DNA of 64,000 nt from Seriola aureovittata (taxonomy: Eukaryota; Chordata; Actinopteri; Carangiformes; Carangidae). Position numbers and translations under genes: made by a program. Where the stretch lies: NCBI RefSeq assembly GCF_021018895.1, contig NC_079368.1:5129001-5193000 (forward strand). Reading direction: 5' to 3'. The notes beneath the pieces are model-generated. The model was not told where the DNA came from and did not search any database. It saw nothing but the letters and a program-made list of their open reading frames with translations. The number at the start of each line of letters is the position of its first letter. Position 1 is the first letter of the stretch. This document shows positions 50,426 to 64,000 of the stretch, in pieces.

Positions 50426-50545
50426 CAAAGGAATATTTTGACATTTTGGGAAATACGCTGCTTTCTTCCCTACGGTCACCAATCAATACTAAATATGGAG
50501 CTACAACCATCAACCTTAACGCTTACCATAGTGGGAACAGAGCAA
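50426..50545 (+). repeat. End fragment of the foldback repeat family
   Basis: Begins aaaggaatattttgacattt, tgggaaatacgct, which resembles the left end of the 38,980 element and of a common fish repeat. Low-confidence family link. Confidence 0.4.
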
Positions 50546-50889
50546 AGAAGTAGGTTCTGTAATGGAGTTTGTTTTTCTTGCAAACTGAATAGTAAACTTG
50601 GACCGACTCCCTCAGCTCCAGAATCAAGATGAAAACTCTCTGTCACAGGTATCACAGCAGAGCAGAGTCGGGTCGGGCCATTCAACGTATTAGTTCCAAT
50701 CTGTGGCGGGAAACAATAAAACCTTTTTTAGTTGGTCTTGACATCACTTCCCAACAAGTAGCTATAAAGTCCAGAGTGTTGGTCTGTCTGTGTGTGGAGA
50801 CTCCATGGATACAAACAACAGCAGTCCCTTGTCCTCTCACTTAACAGTCTTCAGCTCTGAAAAGGAGGAGAAGAAGAAGAAGAGGATGT

Positions 50890-50893
<4 letters not shown>

Positions 50894-50954
<61 letters not shown>
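50894..50954 (+). repeat. (GT)n microsatellite
   Basis: About 30 GT units, some 160 bp upstream of the c22orf15 start codon, preceded by a short AAG/GAA repeat. Confidence 0.97.
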
Positions 50955-50956
<2 letters not shown>

Positions 50957-51113
50957 CATCTCGACAACATGCAGGCCAGTACAGCCTCTCCCTCAACACT
51001 TATTTAACAGCCTCTATTGTTGCACTTTGTGTCCAGTCCAAGCTTGTTGCTCCCTGGGCTCAGATGCTTTAAGCTGCTGGAAGTGGCAGCACCAGAGGAG
51101 TCAGGAGCAGAAA

Positions 51114-54100
51114 ATGTTTGTCACTATTCTGTTTGGAGGTTAGTAACGTTACTGGATATATCTATCTAATCAATGTGGGATTACATATATTTGAAGTTTG
51201 ATTATTGTATTTGAGTTTCCTGGAAAACTGCAACATATAATAGATATGTTGGTAAGTAGTTGCTTTGTTTCAGCAATCAGTATTTAGTTGTGAACTGGTT
51301 TGTTTTGCCAGAGTAAATGTCTGAGTACAGGGACAAGAAAGACACTTGTTTTATGAAATAATCAAAGTGCAAATTTTCTGCAATATTCTAAATATCTCGA
51401 CAGACAGCGGGATGGAAATGTTGAATCTCAACTGTAGGCTGATAAACTTCCTTCATCATCTAAAGGAGAGGTGCGGTCTGGACTTTAAAGGTGAAATCTG
51501 TAGTGGTATAATTTCCACTGGGACTAGGGGTCAAATGTCCCCCCTTACTTTTCAAAATACCATTTTGGCCCCTTCACTTTTATTAGTGGATTTTTTTGTA
51601 TGAAAGTCTGTCTGAACCTTGTTCTCTTACTGACCATTGTCCAAGTGAAAGAAGATTTAAAGATTTAATGAAACTGTTGCTGCTCATCTGAGTCTCAGTC
51701 AGTTCTTACCTTGTGCTCAAAGCAAAAAGCTTCAGAGACAGCAGCGAGTAGAGCTGCGAGTGCTCTGCAGACTAGTTTTGCCCTCAAGTGTTCCTCTAAA
51801 TTTGGCCCTAAGTTACTGGTGAAGCTTCTTGGGGCTAAAGCAGCACAGTCAAAGTTGTTATCAGGTAATACTTTAATTAGTTAATATTATGCCCTCAGTC
51901 TTTGACTGTGAGTCAGTCAAAGGTAAGACAGTAAAGCTCAGTGCTCTTTGTTGTAGTCATGTTACATACATTATCTATCATAAAATAAAGTAGGTTTCAG
52001 TAGGTCTGCATTCACAATAGAGATGTTTACTTTGCATTTATTTTTTGTTGATACTGTTATTATTATAGAAAGACCACTTTCCCATTCACTTGAATGAATC
52101 TGTAACTCTGTCTCTCTTATTATCTCTCCCTACATATCTTTACTAGGTGTACATCATTAAGAACAACTAGTTAAACTTTAGTCTAATACAGTGTTGCTAT
52201 TACTATGTCCAACTCATTACATCAATAAATAAATAACAGAAACATGTTAGTATAATTCAATACAATTCAACAGCATCACAAAGTGCATCCTCCAAATGTC
52301 CAAATCTCCAAAACTGTACTACACTATACTACACTATACTACACTACACTACACTACACTACACTACACTACACTGCACTACACTACACTGCACTGCACT
52401 ACACTACACTACACTACACTGCACTACACTACACTGCACTACACTACACTACACTGCACTACACTGCACTACACTACACTGCACTACACTACACTACACT
52501 ACACTGCACTGCACTACACTGCACTACACTACACTGCACTGCACTACACTGCACTGCACTACACTGCACTACACTGCACTACACCACACTGCACTGCACT
52601 ACACTACACTACACTGCACTACACTACACTGCACTACACTACACTGCACTACACTGCACTACACTACACTACACTGCACTACACTGCACTACACTACACT
52701 GCACTACACTACACTGCACTACACTACACTGCACTACACTGCACTGCACTACACTACATTACACTATACTACATTACACTATACTAAACTACATTACACT
52801 GCACTATATTATACTATACTATACTATACTATACTATACTACACTACACTACACTATACTATACTATACTATACTATACTATACTATACTATACTATACT
52901 ATACTACACTACACTACACTATACTATACTATACTATACTATACTATACTGTACTATACTGTACTATACTATACTATACTATACTATACTATCTATTACT
53001 GATTTATTGCAGGAATGTTAAACTGAACTGGCAACTTTGCTGGACCTGTATTAGCTAAACGCTGTATCATAAAGCACCTGAAGAACCAACTCCCATTTTT
53101 TATGTCAGAAAAAGTCAATTAGCCATTACTTGAATAAATCATAATATATAGATAATAAATATGTACATCTGATAAGTATTGTAAACCAATGTCATGTACT
53201 GATTAACAAACCACTACATTCTTTTTGATTAATTATGTAATAAGAACTAAAACCCATGACATTCTTGTCGTAGAGTGCGTGGACCTGATGGACAGCAGTG
53301 GTTCAGTGATGAACTTACAGGCGAAGCAGCACAGCGAGGCTCTGGCCAGCAGCGTGCTGGTGGAGAGACAATGCTACGTCCTCCTACAAGTCTGCAGTAA
53401 GTCCATCTACTCCGACCTTCAGCAGAACTTTAAATGTACAAATGCCCAGATAAATAAAACATTTTCTCAGTCTCTGGCCTGAATGGTTTGATTCCAAGTT
53501 TGAATAGGCTGTCTAAGATTTGGAAAAAGGTCAACAATGATAAGTGACTGCACAAACAAATTCTGGTGCTTTTTAATCTTTTAGAGGTACCATTAATGTT
53601 TGACTGACACAATCATTTTCATCTTGCACGGTATAATTATAACTTTGGAAGGAGAATGTAAATAAACATATATAATAAAAGTTGTTCTTAAGTATATAAT
53701 ATTTTGATTTTGGTGGACATAGACTGTTTTGTGGGAAATGTCTGATGAAATATTCTTGCCTCTCTGTTTTATTACACATTAAAGTTCATGACTTTACTTC
53801 CCTTCAGATGATGATACTGGGGGTCAGAAATACGTGTCTCTCCTAAACAACCACAGCCAGAGTCATCCTGAGTTTACAGGTAAATACAACCATCAACCAC
53901 ACAACAGAGGAGAACATCAATACTGAACCGCACTGACTGACCAGCAAATTTGAAATGGCTCTCTGAGGCCACCTGCTGGTGAAACCCATCTCTACAATTA
54001 GAAAGATCTCCACACAAGAAATAAGTTAATTTTATTTGTCAATTCTTCTGATGCAGAGCTGTTGAGGAAACTGTCAAACCCAAACAAGGGGAGGGACAGA

Positions 54101-54199
54101 AAGATGAGAGGAGGATGGACACAGAGGAACAATCCGGCCAAACAAACCAGGAGAAAAAAAAACATCTCTGCAAATAACAAGAGCCACCGAATGAAGTAG
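51114..54199 (+). CDS. c22orf15: C22orf15-like small protein (function unknown)
   Basis: I assembled five exons: 51114-51138, 51404-51490, 53274-53396, 53808-53879, 54057-54199. All introns are GT-AG with consistent phases. The product is 149 residues (human C22orf15: 148). It starts MFVTILFG, continues with MEMLNLNCRLINFLHHLKER, then VDLMDSSGSVMNLQ and ERQCYVLLQVC, then KYVSLLNNHSQSHPEF, and ends in a Lys/Arg-rich tail (RDRKMRGGW, QTRRKKNI). This is the pattern of the C22orf15/CXorf65 family from end to end: a beta-strand start resembling a ubiquitin-like fold, a conserved Cys-Arg-Leu segment, and a basic C-terminus. No biochemical function is known to me. The first exon carries only 25 coding nt. 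Intron 2 holds a 675-bp pentanucleotide array. No membrane segment or signal peptide is visible. Because the exons are short, automatic annotation could easily miss it. Confidence 0.88.
52316..52990 (+). repeat. Pentanucleotide array, (CACTA/CACTG)n then (TACTA)n
   Basis: About 135 five-base units in an uninterrupted 5-bp register. Up to about 52740 it mixes CACTA and CACTG; after that TACTA units dominate. Variation is mostly at one base of the unit (A/G/T). It lies in c22orf15 intron 2. The long reading frames across it (Leu-His-Tyr-Thr repeats) are artefacts of a stop-free 5-mer. Confidence 0.97.
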
Positions 54200-54821
54200 T
54201 TTCTATGAGTCATAACACTGTTCTGTAGAAACCCTGAAACATTTACACATAAATAGACCAGGTATATCCTGTATTTATGCATCTACCTATTTAAGTCATC
54301 AGTAATAGGAATTTGGCAAATCTATGTTTTTCATTTTACCGACTGAGTTGTAAGTTCTGTAACGGTAAATACTAATTATTATACAACAGTTAGTTCCGAC
54401 CAAGTAATTTGATTGGACGAGAGGCATTACATGAGTGCTGAGATAGAGTACAAAGCACTGGGACTTTTAACTACGTGTATCACTCCGCTTCACAGCTGTT
54501 CTATTAGCTGTTAATCAGCGTCACATTAACGTTCGTTGTCTCTCTTATATTGTAACAAACTTTGCAAAGATTAAAATGTTTCCAGAAATAACATTTGAAT
54601 TAAATGGTGTGTGGTTGTCAGAAGAGGATGAAGGGAAGAAGCCTGGATACTCCAGCGCACATCTGAGGTAACGTGTAGACAAAGTAGCAAGCTAGTGTGC
54701 ACTGTGCATGTCAGGAAAATGTTTATGTTGCTTAGCAACAGTCCAATACCGGTCCAGTTGTGGAACTATTTGTATTAGCGTTGCCAAATAAATGATAAAA
54801 TAATAATAATAATAATAATAA

Positions 54822-54960
54822 TACATTATATTTAAAGGCGCCTTTCTTGGCACTCAAGGACACCGTACACAGTTACACAAATTGAGAATAAAAACACATT
54901 AAGAATTAATTAACAACAATAAAAATGAAATATAAAAATAAAAACAATACAAAAGTGACA
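54822..54960 (+). repeat. Dispersed teleost repeat fragment
   Basis: Contains acattatatttaaaggcgcc, tttcttggcactcaagg and acaccgtacac, phrases of a repeat I recognise from many fish genomes. It follows an (ATA)n tract. Family name unknown to me. Confidence 0.5.
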
Positions 54961-55074
54961 GTGCAATTGGCATCAGATGGAAAAGGCAGTTAAACAAACA
55001 AATCATAATCTGTTGTTGCTCATTTAACTAAAATGGCGCTCGTAGAACTGTTGTATAAAACAAAAGGTTCTGAT

Positions 55075-55174
55075 GTTGTACTGAATATCAGTAATCAGCT
55101 GTGATTCGGTCATAGGTACGAGGCTGAAGACAAGCACAGCTGATACACAGCTGATTACTGATATTCAGTACAAC
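55075..55174. repeat. Perfect 29-bp inverted repeat, 42-nt loop
   Basis: The left arm 55075-55103 (gttgtactgaatatcag...) and right arm 55146-55174 (...ctgatattcagtacaac) are exact reverse complements over 29 bp. The loop is 42 nt. No flanking target duplication is obvious. Confidence 0.95.
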
Positions 55175-56348
55175 ACCACAACTTCGAAATGAAAAGAAAA
55201 GGTTCTCATAATGACGGATACCATAAAATTATAGATTAACTGTTGTTACATTATGAATGAATGTTGTTATTTTTATTTCTGTAGGATGCAAATTGTTCGG
55301 TTTGTTTTCAGCTACACAGCCATTACATGTGGGAGTTATTCTATAAACTAGATTGTGTGGTACAATCTGCTTTAATTTAGCTGTGCATAACTTTTGACTG
55401 TGAACTCTAATGTTATAACTAGGACAACTTTGAACTTATGAACAGCAGGTTGCAACACTGACAAACTGTACAGACTATGGCTAAGTTCGAAATCACTCCC
55501 TATTTACTTTGGTGCACCACAGGGTGTGAGTCCATGAGCCAAGTGTCTGTGGTTAGTTCACATCTGTAACAACAGCAGGACAGAGAGGTGTTTAAACAGG
55601 AGATATTACAACTAGAAAGTTGAATTTAAATTACTTTTAAAAAGAACATTTGTGAGTTTTATGGATGAGGGTGAAACTGTAGTTTTTTTTCTGTGCACAC
55701 AAAGTAATTGTTGTTTGACTTTGTTAAATTCACAAAGGTTTCTAGTAGCAACTGCTCTAGTGTGTGTCTTTTCATGAGTTCTCTGTGTTGGTCTCTTCGT
55801 TACAAAGGTTAGTTTTGATTTACTGTAGGTCCTGTCTCAGCTGATCCACATGTAAGTCCTATTCCTTGGCTTTATTCTTTAGCCGAGCTCAATCTGTGCT
55901 TCTTTCAAAGAAGTTGTGGCACTAAAAAGGGTTGAGTGCTTTTAAGTACCTTATGCTTGTATTATGTTTTTGAATCGTCAATGGTACCACTTTCTGATAA
56001 GGCACTCTTTTTAAAGGGTTTATGAGATAAACCCTAATCTAACTAACCCTAACTAATCCCATATGCAAATGTAATATATATGTACATACTGAATTTCCAT
56101 ATATGCATATATGTGTTTCTATTGTATATGTACATATAAAAATTGTAGACGAAACCTAACCCTCCATATATTGACATATATATCTAGCCAATACAAACTG
56201 TATGTTTCATAAACACATATCCATCGCAAAGCCTCTCAATATATTTTCACATTATAAACAGTAGGGTCCAAAAGTCTGAGACCACTTTCCTTGAATAAGA
56301 AGATAGACATGTTTAAAATTAATGAGAAATAAATACAAAAAATAAAAC

Positions 56349-56602
56349 ATATCGACACCCTCTTAAAATAATGGCCTAAGTCATTTTTTCAGGTTTTTCA
56401 GGAAACACAAAAAACTCAACAAAAGAGTCACACTTTTGACATAGGCCATTATACAACCGGGGGTAGAATTGCATGTTCCCCTCAACTGAGGATTCAGGCG
56501 ATTTTACCAGAGGTGGCCAGCATCATGAGGGGGTGATTTAGGCAAAAAAAACATTTTTGTCAAAACATGACTTAGGCCATTATTTTAGGAAGGTGACGAT
56601 AT
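56349..56602. mobile_element. MITE-like element with inverted ends
   Basis: Arms 56364-56384 and 56567-56587 (core taatggcctaagtcat) are perfect 21-bp reverse complements. Complementarity extends outward imperfectly through atatcgacaccctc / ggtgacgatat. The interior repeats the motif once more as cataggccattat. No coding capacity; AT-rich flanks hide any target duplication. Confidence 0.6.
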
Positions 56603-57020
56603 ATAAATATATAGATTTTTTTATATGTATGTCTTTAAATAAACTTGCATAAATGAATAAAAATATATAAACACATATTTTTTTATATAGAACACACATG
56701 TTGCGAGCTTACTGTATATGTTCCATGTAAAAATGAATCATATAGGTATTTCTTAATATACGTACATATATTAATTGACTGTGAAGGAGTCACTGCTCCA
56801 GACTTGTTTGTGTTCTTGCAGATGAACCCTCGGTCGAGCCAAGTCCAAGTCAGGATCCCCTACATATTTCAACAGTGAGAGGACACCTTTAACACTGTGT
56901 GTCTTTCTCTGCCTCTTCGACACCTTATCATTCTTTTCCTGCTCTTCCTTTTCTGCCTACTCTAATTTACTTTTTAACACATCTAACTGTCCAACAGTCT
57001 ACAGAACCCTTTTAATTTTC

Positions 57021-57063
57021 TTACCAGAAAGACAGAGGTGTTCTGCCTCTGTCTTTCTGGTAA
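57021..57063. repeat. Perfect 18-bp hairpin, 7-nt loop
   Basis: Arms ttaccagaaagacagagg (57021-57038) and cctctgtctttctggtaa (57046-57063) pair perfectly around tgttctg. No T-run follows, so it is not a bacterial-type terminator. Confidence 0.95.
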
Positions 57064-57388
57064 AGACAGACTTGTCCGTATCCTCTCCCAGCAATCCTGC
57101 AGTGACTTGACCTCGTCCTCAGGCCTCTGATTCACACTCCTCACCCTCTTCGTTGGGACATAAATTCCTCTCTCTGACTGTACACTGCTGCTTTCTCCAT
57201 CAGAATTAAGTCCGCTGTCGGTTCTCATTGAGGATCCTCTTCATGACACCAAAGTTGTGGTGGCAATTCATGTCTAGTATAGACTCAGAATCCAGAACAT
57301 GTCTTTGAGTTTTATCGGTACACTTGCAGACGGGCACTTGACCCTTCACAGAGTCTGTGTCAGGCTGAGAGCAACTTCCTATTACCAT
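57057..57388 (-). other. Unassigned minus-strand open segment
   Basis: Two overlapping minus-strand frames, 57388-57206 and 57228-56983, look more protein-like than nearby noise (for example YVPTKRVRSVNQRPEDEVK and LQDCWERIRTSL) and are offset by a frameshift near 57206-57228. The second contains a strong donor (CTG|gtaaga, reading minus) within the 18-bp hairpin. I recognise no family. It may be a decayed gene fragment, a first exon on the opposite strand, or chance. Confidence 0.25.
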
Positions 57389-57905
57389 AAGCTTGGTTTA
57401 CATGGATGAACAGGAAATAGATACAGTAGGTTATCAAGACTTCCCCACATTTACTTGCACTTGCAAAACAACTCTATGAAGAAATGAGAAAATAATTTCG
57501 TAACACAGCACTTAATTGCTGATCACAGCATTTAAACTGCTGGTTATTGTATTTTTCCCAAGTGGCAAACTCAGAGGCTGAAAAACAAAGCCAACACACA
57601 AGTACCAAAAACTGCGCTTCCTCTATTGACCACTAGGGAGTTAGCATGACCTTCCACAAAACAGCCACTGGGATTTTTTCGATAGGTTTTTGGATTATAC
57701 ACGTTTTGTTCAGCAGGATAATCTTCATAAATAAACACTACTTTATGATTTTTAAAGCCTGAATACAATAATTCAAAGTAAAAAGCAAATGTAAACGAGC
57801 TTTTGGGCAGTTGTCTTTCACAGGTGCTACTGCAGTAGGCCTCATTAAAGCTGACCACAGTAGGCTATATGAGACACATCAGGAGAAAAACACCGGGACC
57901 AGCAC

Positions 57906-57968
57906 ACACACCACTGTCATATCAGTCATCACTGCCAGTTTAAAGTTTAAAGGCCAAAAATGAACCTG
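57906..57968 (+). repeat. 63-bp exact repeat, copy 1
   Basis: Identical over 63 nt to 61803-61865 (starts acacaccactgtcatatcag, contains tttaaagtttaaaggcc). It lies 0.8 kb upstream of upb1. Confidence 0.93.
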
Positions 57969-58757
57969 AACCACCTCCCTCTCTACGGTCACGAGGCCCT
58001 GAGTGTCCATGGAGTTGTTCAGGGGGTCAGCAGAGACACTTTTGACAGGACTCCTTTCACAGTTGCTCTGAAACAGCCACAGGACAATTTCACTAGAAAC
58101 ATTGTTTTCTTTGTAACACTTAAGTCATAAGGGCAACTGTCTCCTGTGGCAACTTCAAGCCACGCCCCGTCCCATACAGTGTGTTATGATTGGCTGGGTC
58201 GTACAAGACAGCCCACTTTTTCTTCTTCTTTATGTTGCAGCTCATTACCTGGCCATCTGCCGGCCGTTTTACCCTGAAACCGCTGCTGAAGATACTTTAT
58301 ATAATATATTTTTGGTTTTCAAAACATGACAATTACTGTAATCTTAAAAAAATGTTATTTTCACAATCACTTGGGTCGCATAAAAAAAAAAAAAAAAAAA
58401 ATCCTGCTCTGAATAATACTTTTTTTTTTAATTCAAGTTACTACTTGTCGCCTGCTGCCTCTGGCAGCCTAATAAAGTTGTGCGTTGCTTTTCTGTGTAG
58501 GCCAAATTCCAACAAACAAACAGACAGACAGACTGACAGTGAGTCAGACTCGCGGCGGAGAAACTTGGGTCAGTTAATGTTCAACTTCCGCAAACTGCAG
58601 CAGGAGGGTTAAATGTGAACTCCGTCACAGTACGTGAAAACACTGAGGATTATATAACGAGCGAGTCAGATAAAACGTGTAAACAGAGAGTCCCAGCAGA
58701 GAGCGGGCCGCGCTGCTGCACCTGCTGTGACGCTGTGAACCCGAAGAAACCGCAGAC

Positions 58758-63003
<4,246 letters not shown>

Positions 63004-64000
63004 AAGACATCCCACAGATTTACTGTACATTAACCGGAGTCCATTTCAGTACTTGTGTTCATTTATTGTTCCGTCAAATCAAAATCTGTAACACGGATTC
63101 ATTTTGCCACTGTTGATTCTCATAAAACTAAATTCAAGGCCAAACCATAGGCCTGTTCTTCATTTCAGGGTGAGTGAGTTTGCGTGCTTTCATTGTTGAC
63201 GATTTGACAAACCCGAATTCTTCAGTTCTGAGCAGCAGGATTAAAGTTTTTCTGAAATAGTTGTCAGAGAATTGAGTCCATATTATGAGAACATGCAAAT
63301 TTTGCTGAACAGTGGCCATTGGAGCTACACCTGACTGTTAGGGGATAATGCCTAATGCTGCATTGCAACAGTAGCACAATAGTGATGTCATTTACATAGC
63401 TATTTCTATCTTCATGGTTGCTATTCGCTATAAGATACTGGTCATACCAGAGAGGAAAAATCTTTGTTTTTTTCTTTTAAAAATGTTTTCAAGGTGAACC
63501 CCACATATTCACTCATTTTCAGATTTGAGACACCGCTTCTTTTTCTTAGGAAGCACAAACAGAGAAATGTCGTTGTAACCATTGATTTAAATGACAGCAT
63601 TAAGGGCTGTGTGTTCATGTACACTGGACTGCCCAGTTAACTGTTATATGTTAGGGTGGTGAAAAACACTCATGTCATTTTTAGAACAAAACATTTAGTG
63701 ACTGCACACAATCCCTCACATAACAAACTGACTTGGGGATACTATGAGCAGATCAAGTTATCAGACCAATAAAAATACAGCATTTAATTATGAGAATTCA
63801 ATGGGGGTGGGGGTTTGTCATCAAGTTAGTTTCACAAATGATAAAGTTCTTATAATTTACTGTACAGACTTTAGGTTTTCATTTCATAATTAGAAAATGC
63901 TTGAGGGAAAATACAGAGGGTACTTCAGCTTCAAACAAGGGCACTGTTGTAAGAAAAAAAAACAAAAACAGATGAATAAAAGGAGAATTAACATGATCAG
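63004..64000 (+). other. upb1: upb1 3' UTR and downstream sequence
   Basis: No coding exon seen. Canonical AATAAA signals are at 63768-63773 and 63975-63980; either could end the upb1 transcript. The window stops before any next gene (GUCD1 or SNRPD3 would be expected from human order). Confidence 0.45.

Larger units (their letters stand above)
54200..58757 (+). other. Spacer between c22orf15 and upb1
   Basis: 4.5 kb. Holds an AATAAA at 54787-54792 that may end c22orf15, an (ATA)n tract (54799-54822), a dispersed repeat (54822-54960), a 29-bp inverted repeat (55075-55174), an AT-rich MITE-like zone (56040-56780), an 18-bp hairpin (57021-57063), a 63-bp repeat copy (57906-57968) and A-runs near 58381. 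An ATTGGCT (inverted CCAAT) at about 58189 could serve the upb1 promoter. Confidence 0.55.

Noticed and set aside
52283..53002. 239-codon open frame of Leu-His-Tyr-Thr repeats
   Set aside because: Produced by a stop-free 5-bp tandem repeat; another frame over the same bases gives the same kind of repeat. No splice or start support.
56832..56901. Possible alternative last exon of c22orf15 (acceptor ttcttgcag, frame DEPSVEPSPSQDPL)
   Set aside because: Phase fits exon 4, but the exon at 54057 matches the conserved basic tail of the family; 3 kb further away, with no other support.
57571..57858. 95-codon minus-strand frame
   Set aside because: No splice signals or family resemblance; starts in ordinary spacer and has no link to the neighbouring minus-strand segment.

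Overview
The window is animal nuclear DNA, almost certainly from a ray-finned (teleost) fish. The genes are spread over many short exons with GT-AG introns, all on the + strand. The introns and spacers are full of simple repeats and small transposon remnants of types common in spiny-rayed fishes. Protein assignments come from reading exons in frame and matching them to vertebrate proteins I know; no database search was run, so the species stays open.

Layout. 1-19,015: the 3' two thirds of bcr (exons 2 to 23 by human numbering; exon 1 lies upstream), with RhoGEF, PH, C2 and RhoGAP domains. A candidate alternative first exon in intron 16 would give a GAP-only protein. 19,020-25,930: spacer and probable first intron of specc1l. 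25,968-40,925: the complete coding region of specc1l (cytospin-A, 1,116 residues) and a long 3' UTR. 41,590-49,890: adora2a (adenosine A2a receptor, 449 residues, two coding exons), with a likely upstream noncoding exon and a cluster of upstream ORFs before its start. 51,114-54,199: a small five-exon gene that I assemble as the C22orf15 orthologue (149 residues); a 675-bp pentanucleotide array lies in one of its introns. 54,200-58,750: spacer rich in inverted repeats. 58,758-63,003: complete upb1 (beta-ureidopropionase, 383 residues, ten exons).

The block bcr - specc1l - adora2a - c22orf15 - upb1 matches human 22q11.23, where SPECC1L, ADORA2A and UPB1 are neighbours and BCR and C22orf15 lie in the same band. 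The genes do not form one pathway: bcr and specc1l act on Rho GTPases and the actin/microtubule cytoskeleton, adora2a is a Gs-coupled receptor, upb1 completes pyrimidine breakdown, and c22orf15 has no known function. I see no prokaryotic operon, CRISPR array, phage or virus-like gene. The points most worth checking are the bcr GAP-only first exon, the c22orf15 gene model and its position, the overlapping uORF at adora2a, the GC-AG intron in specc1l, and several transposon insertions with visible target-site duplications.
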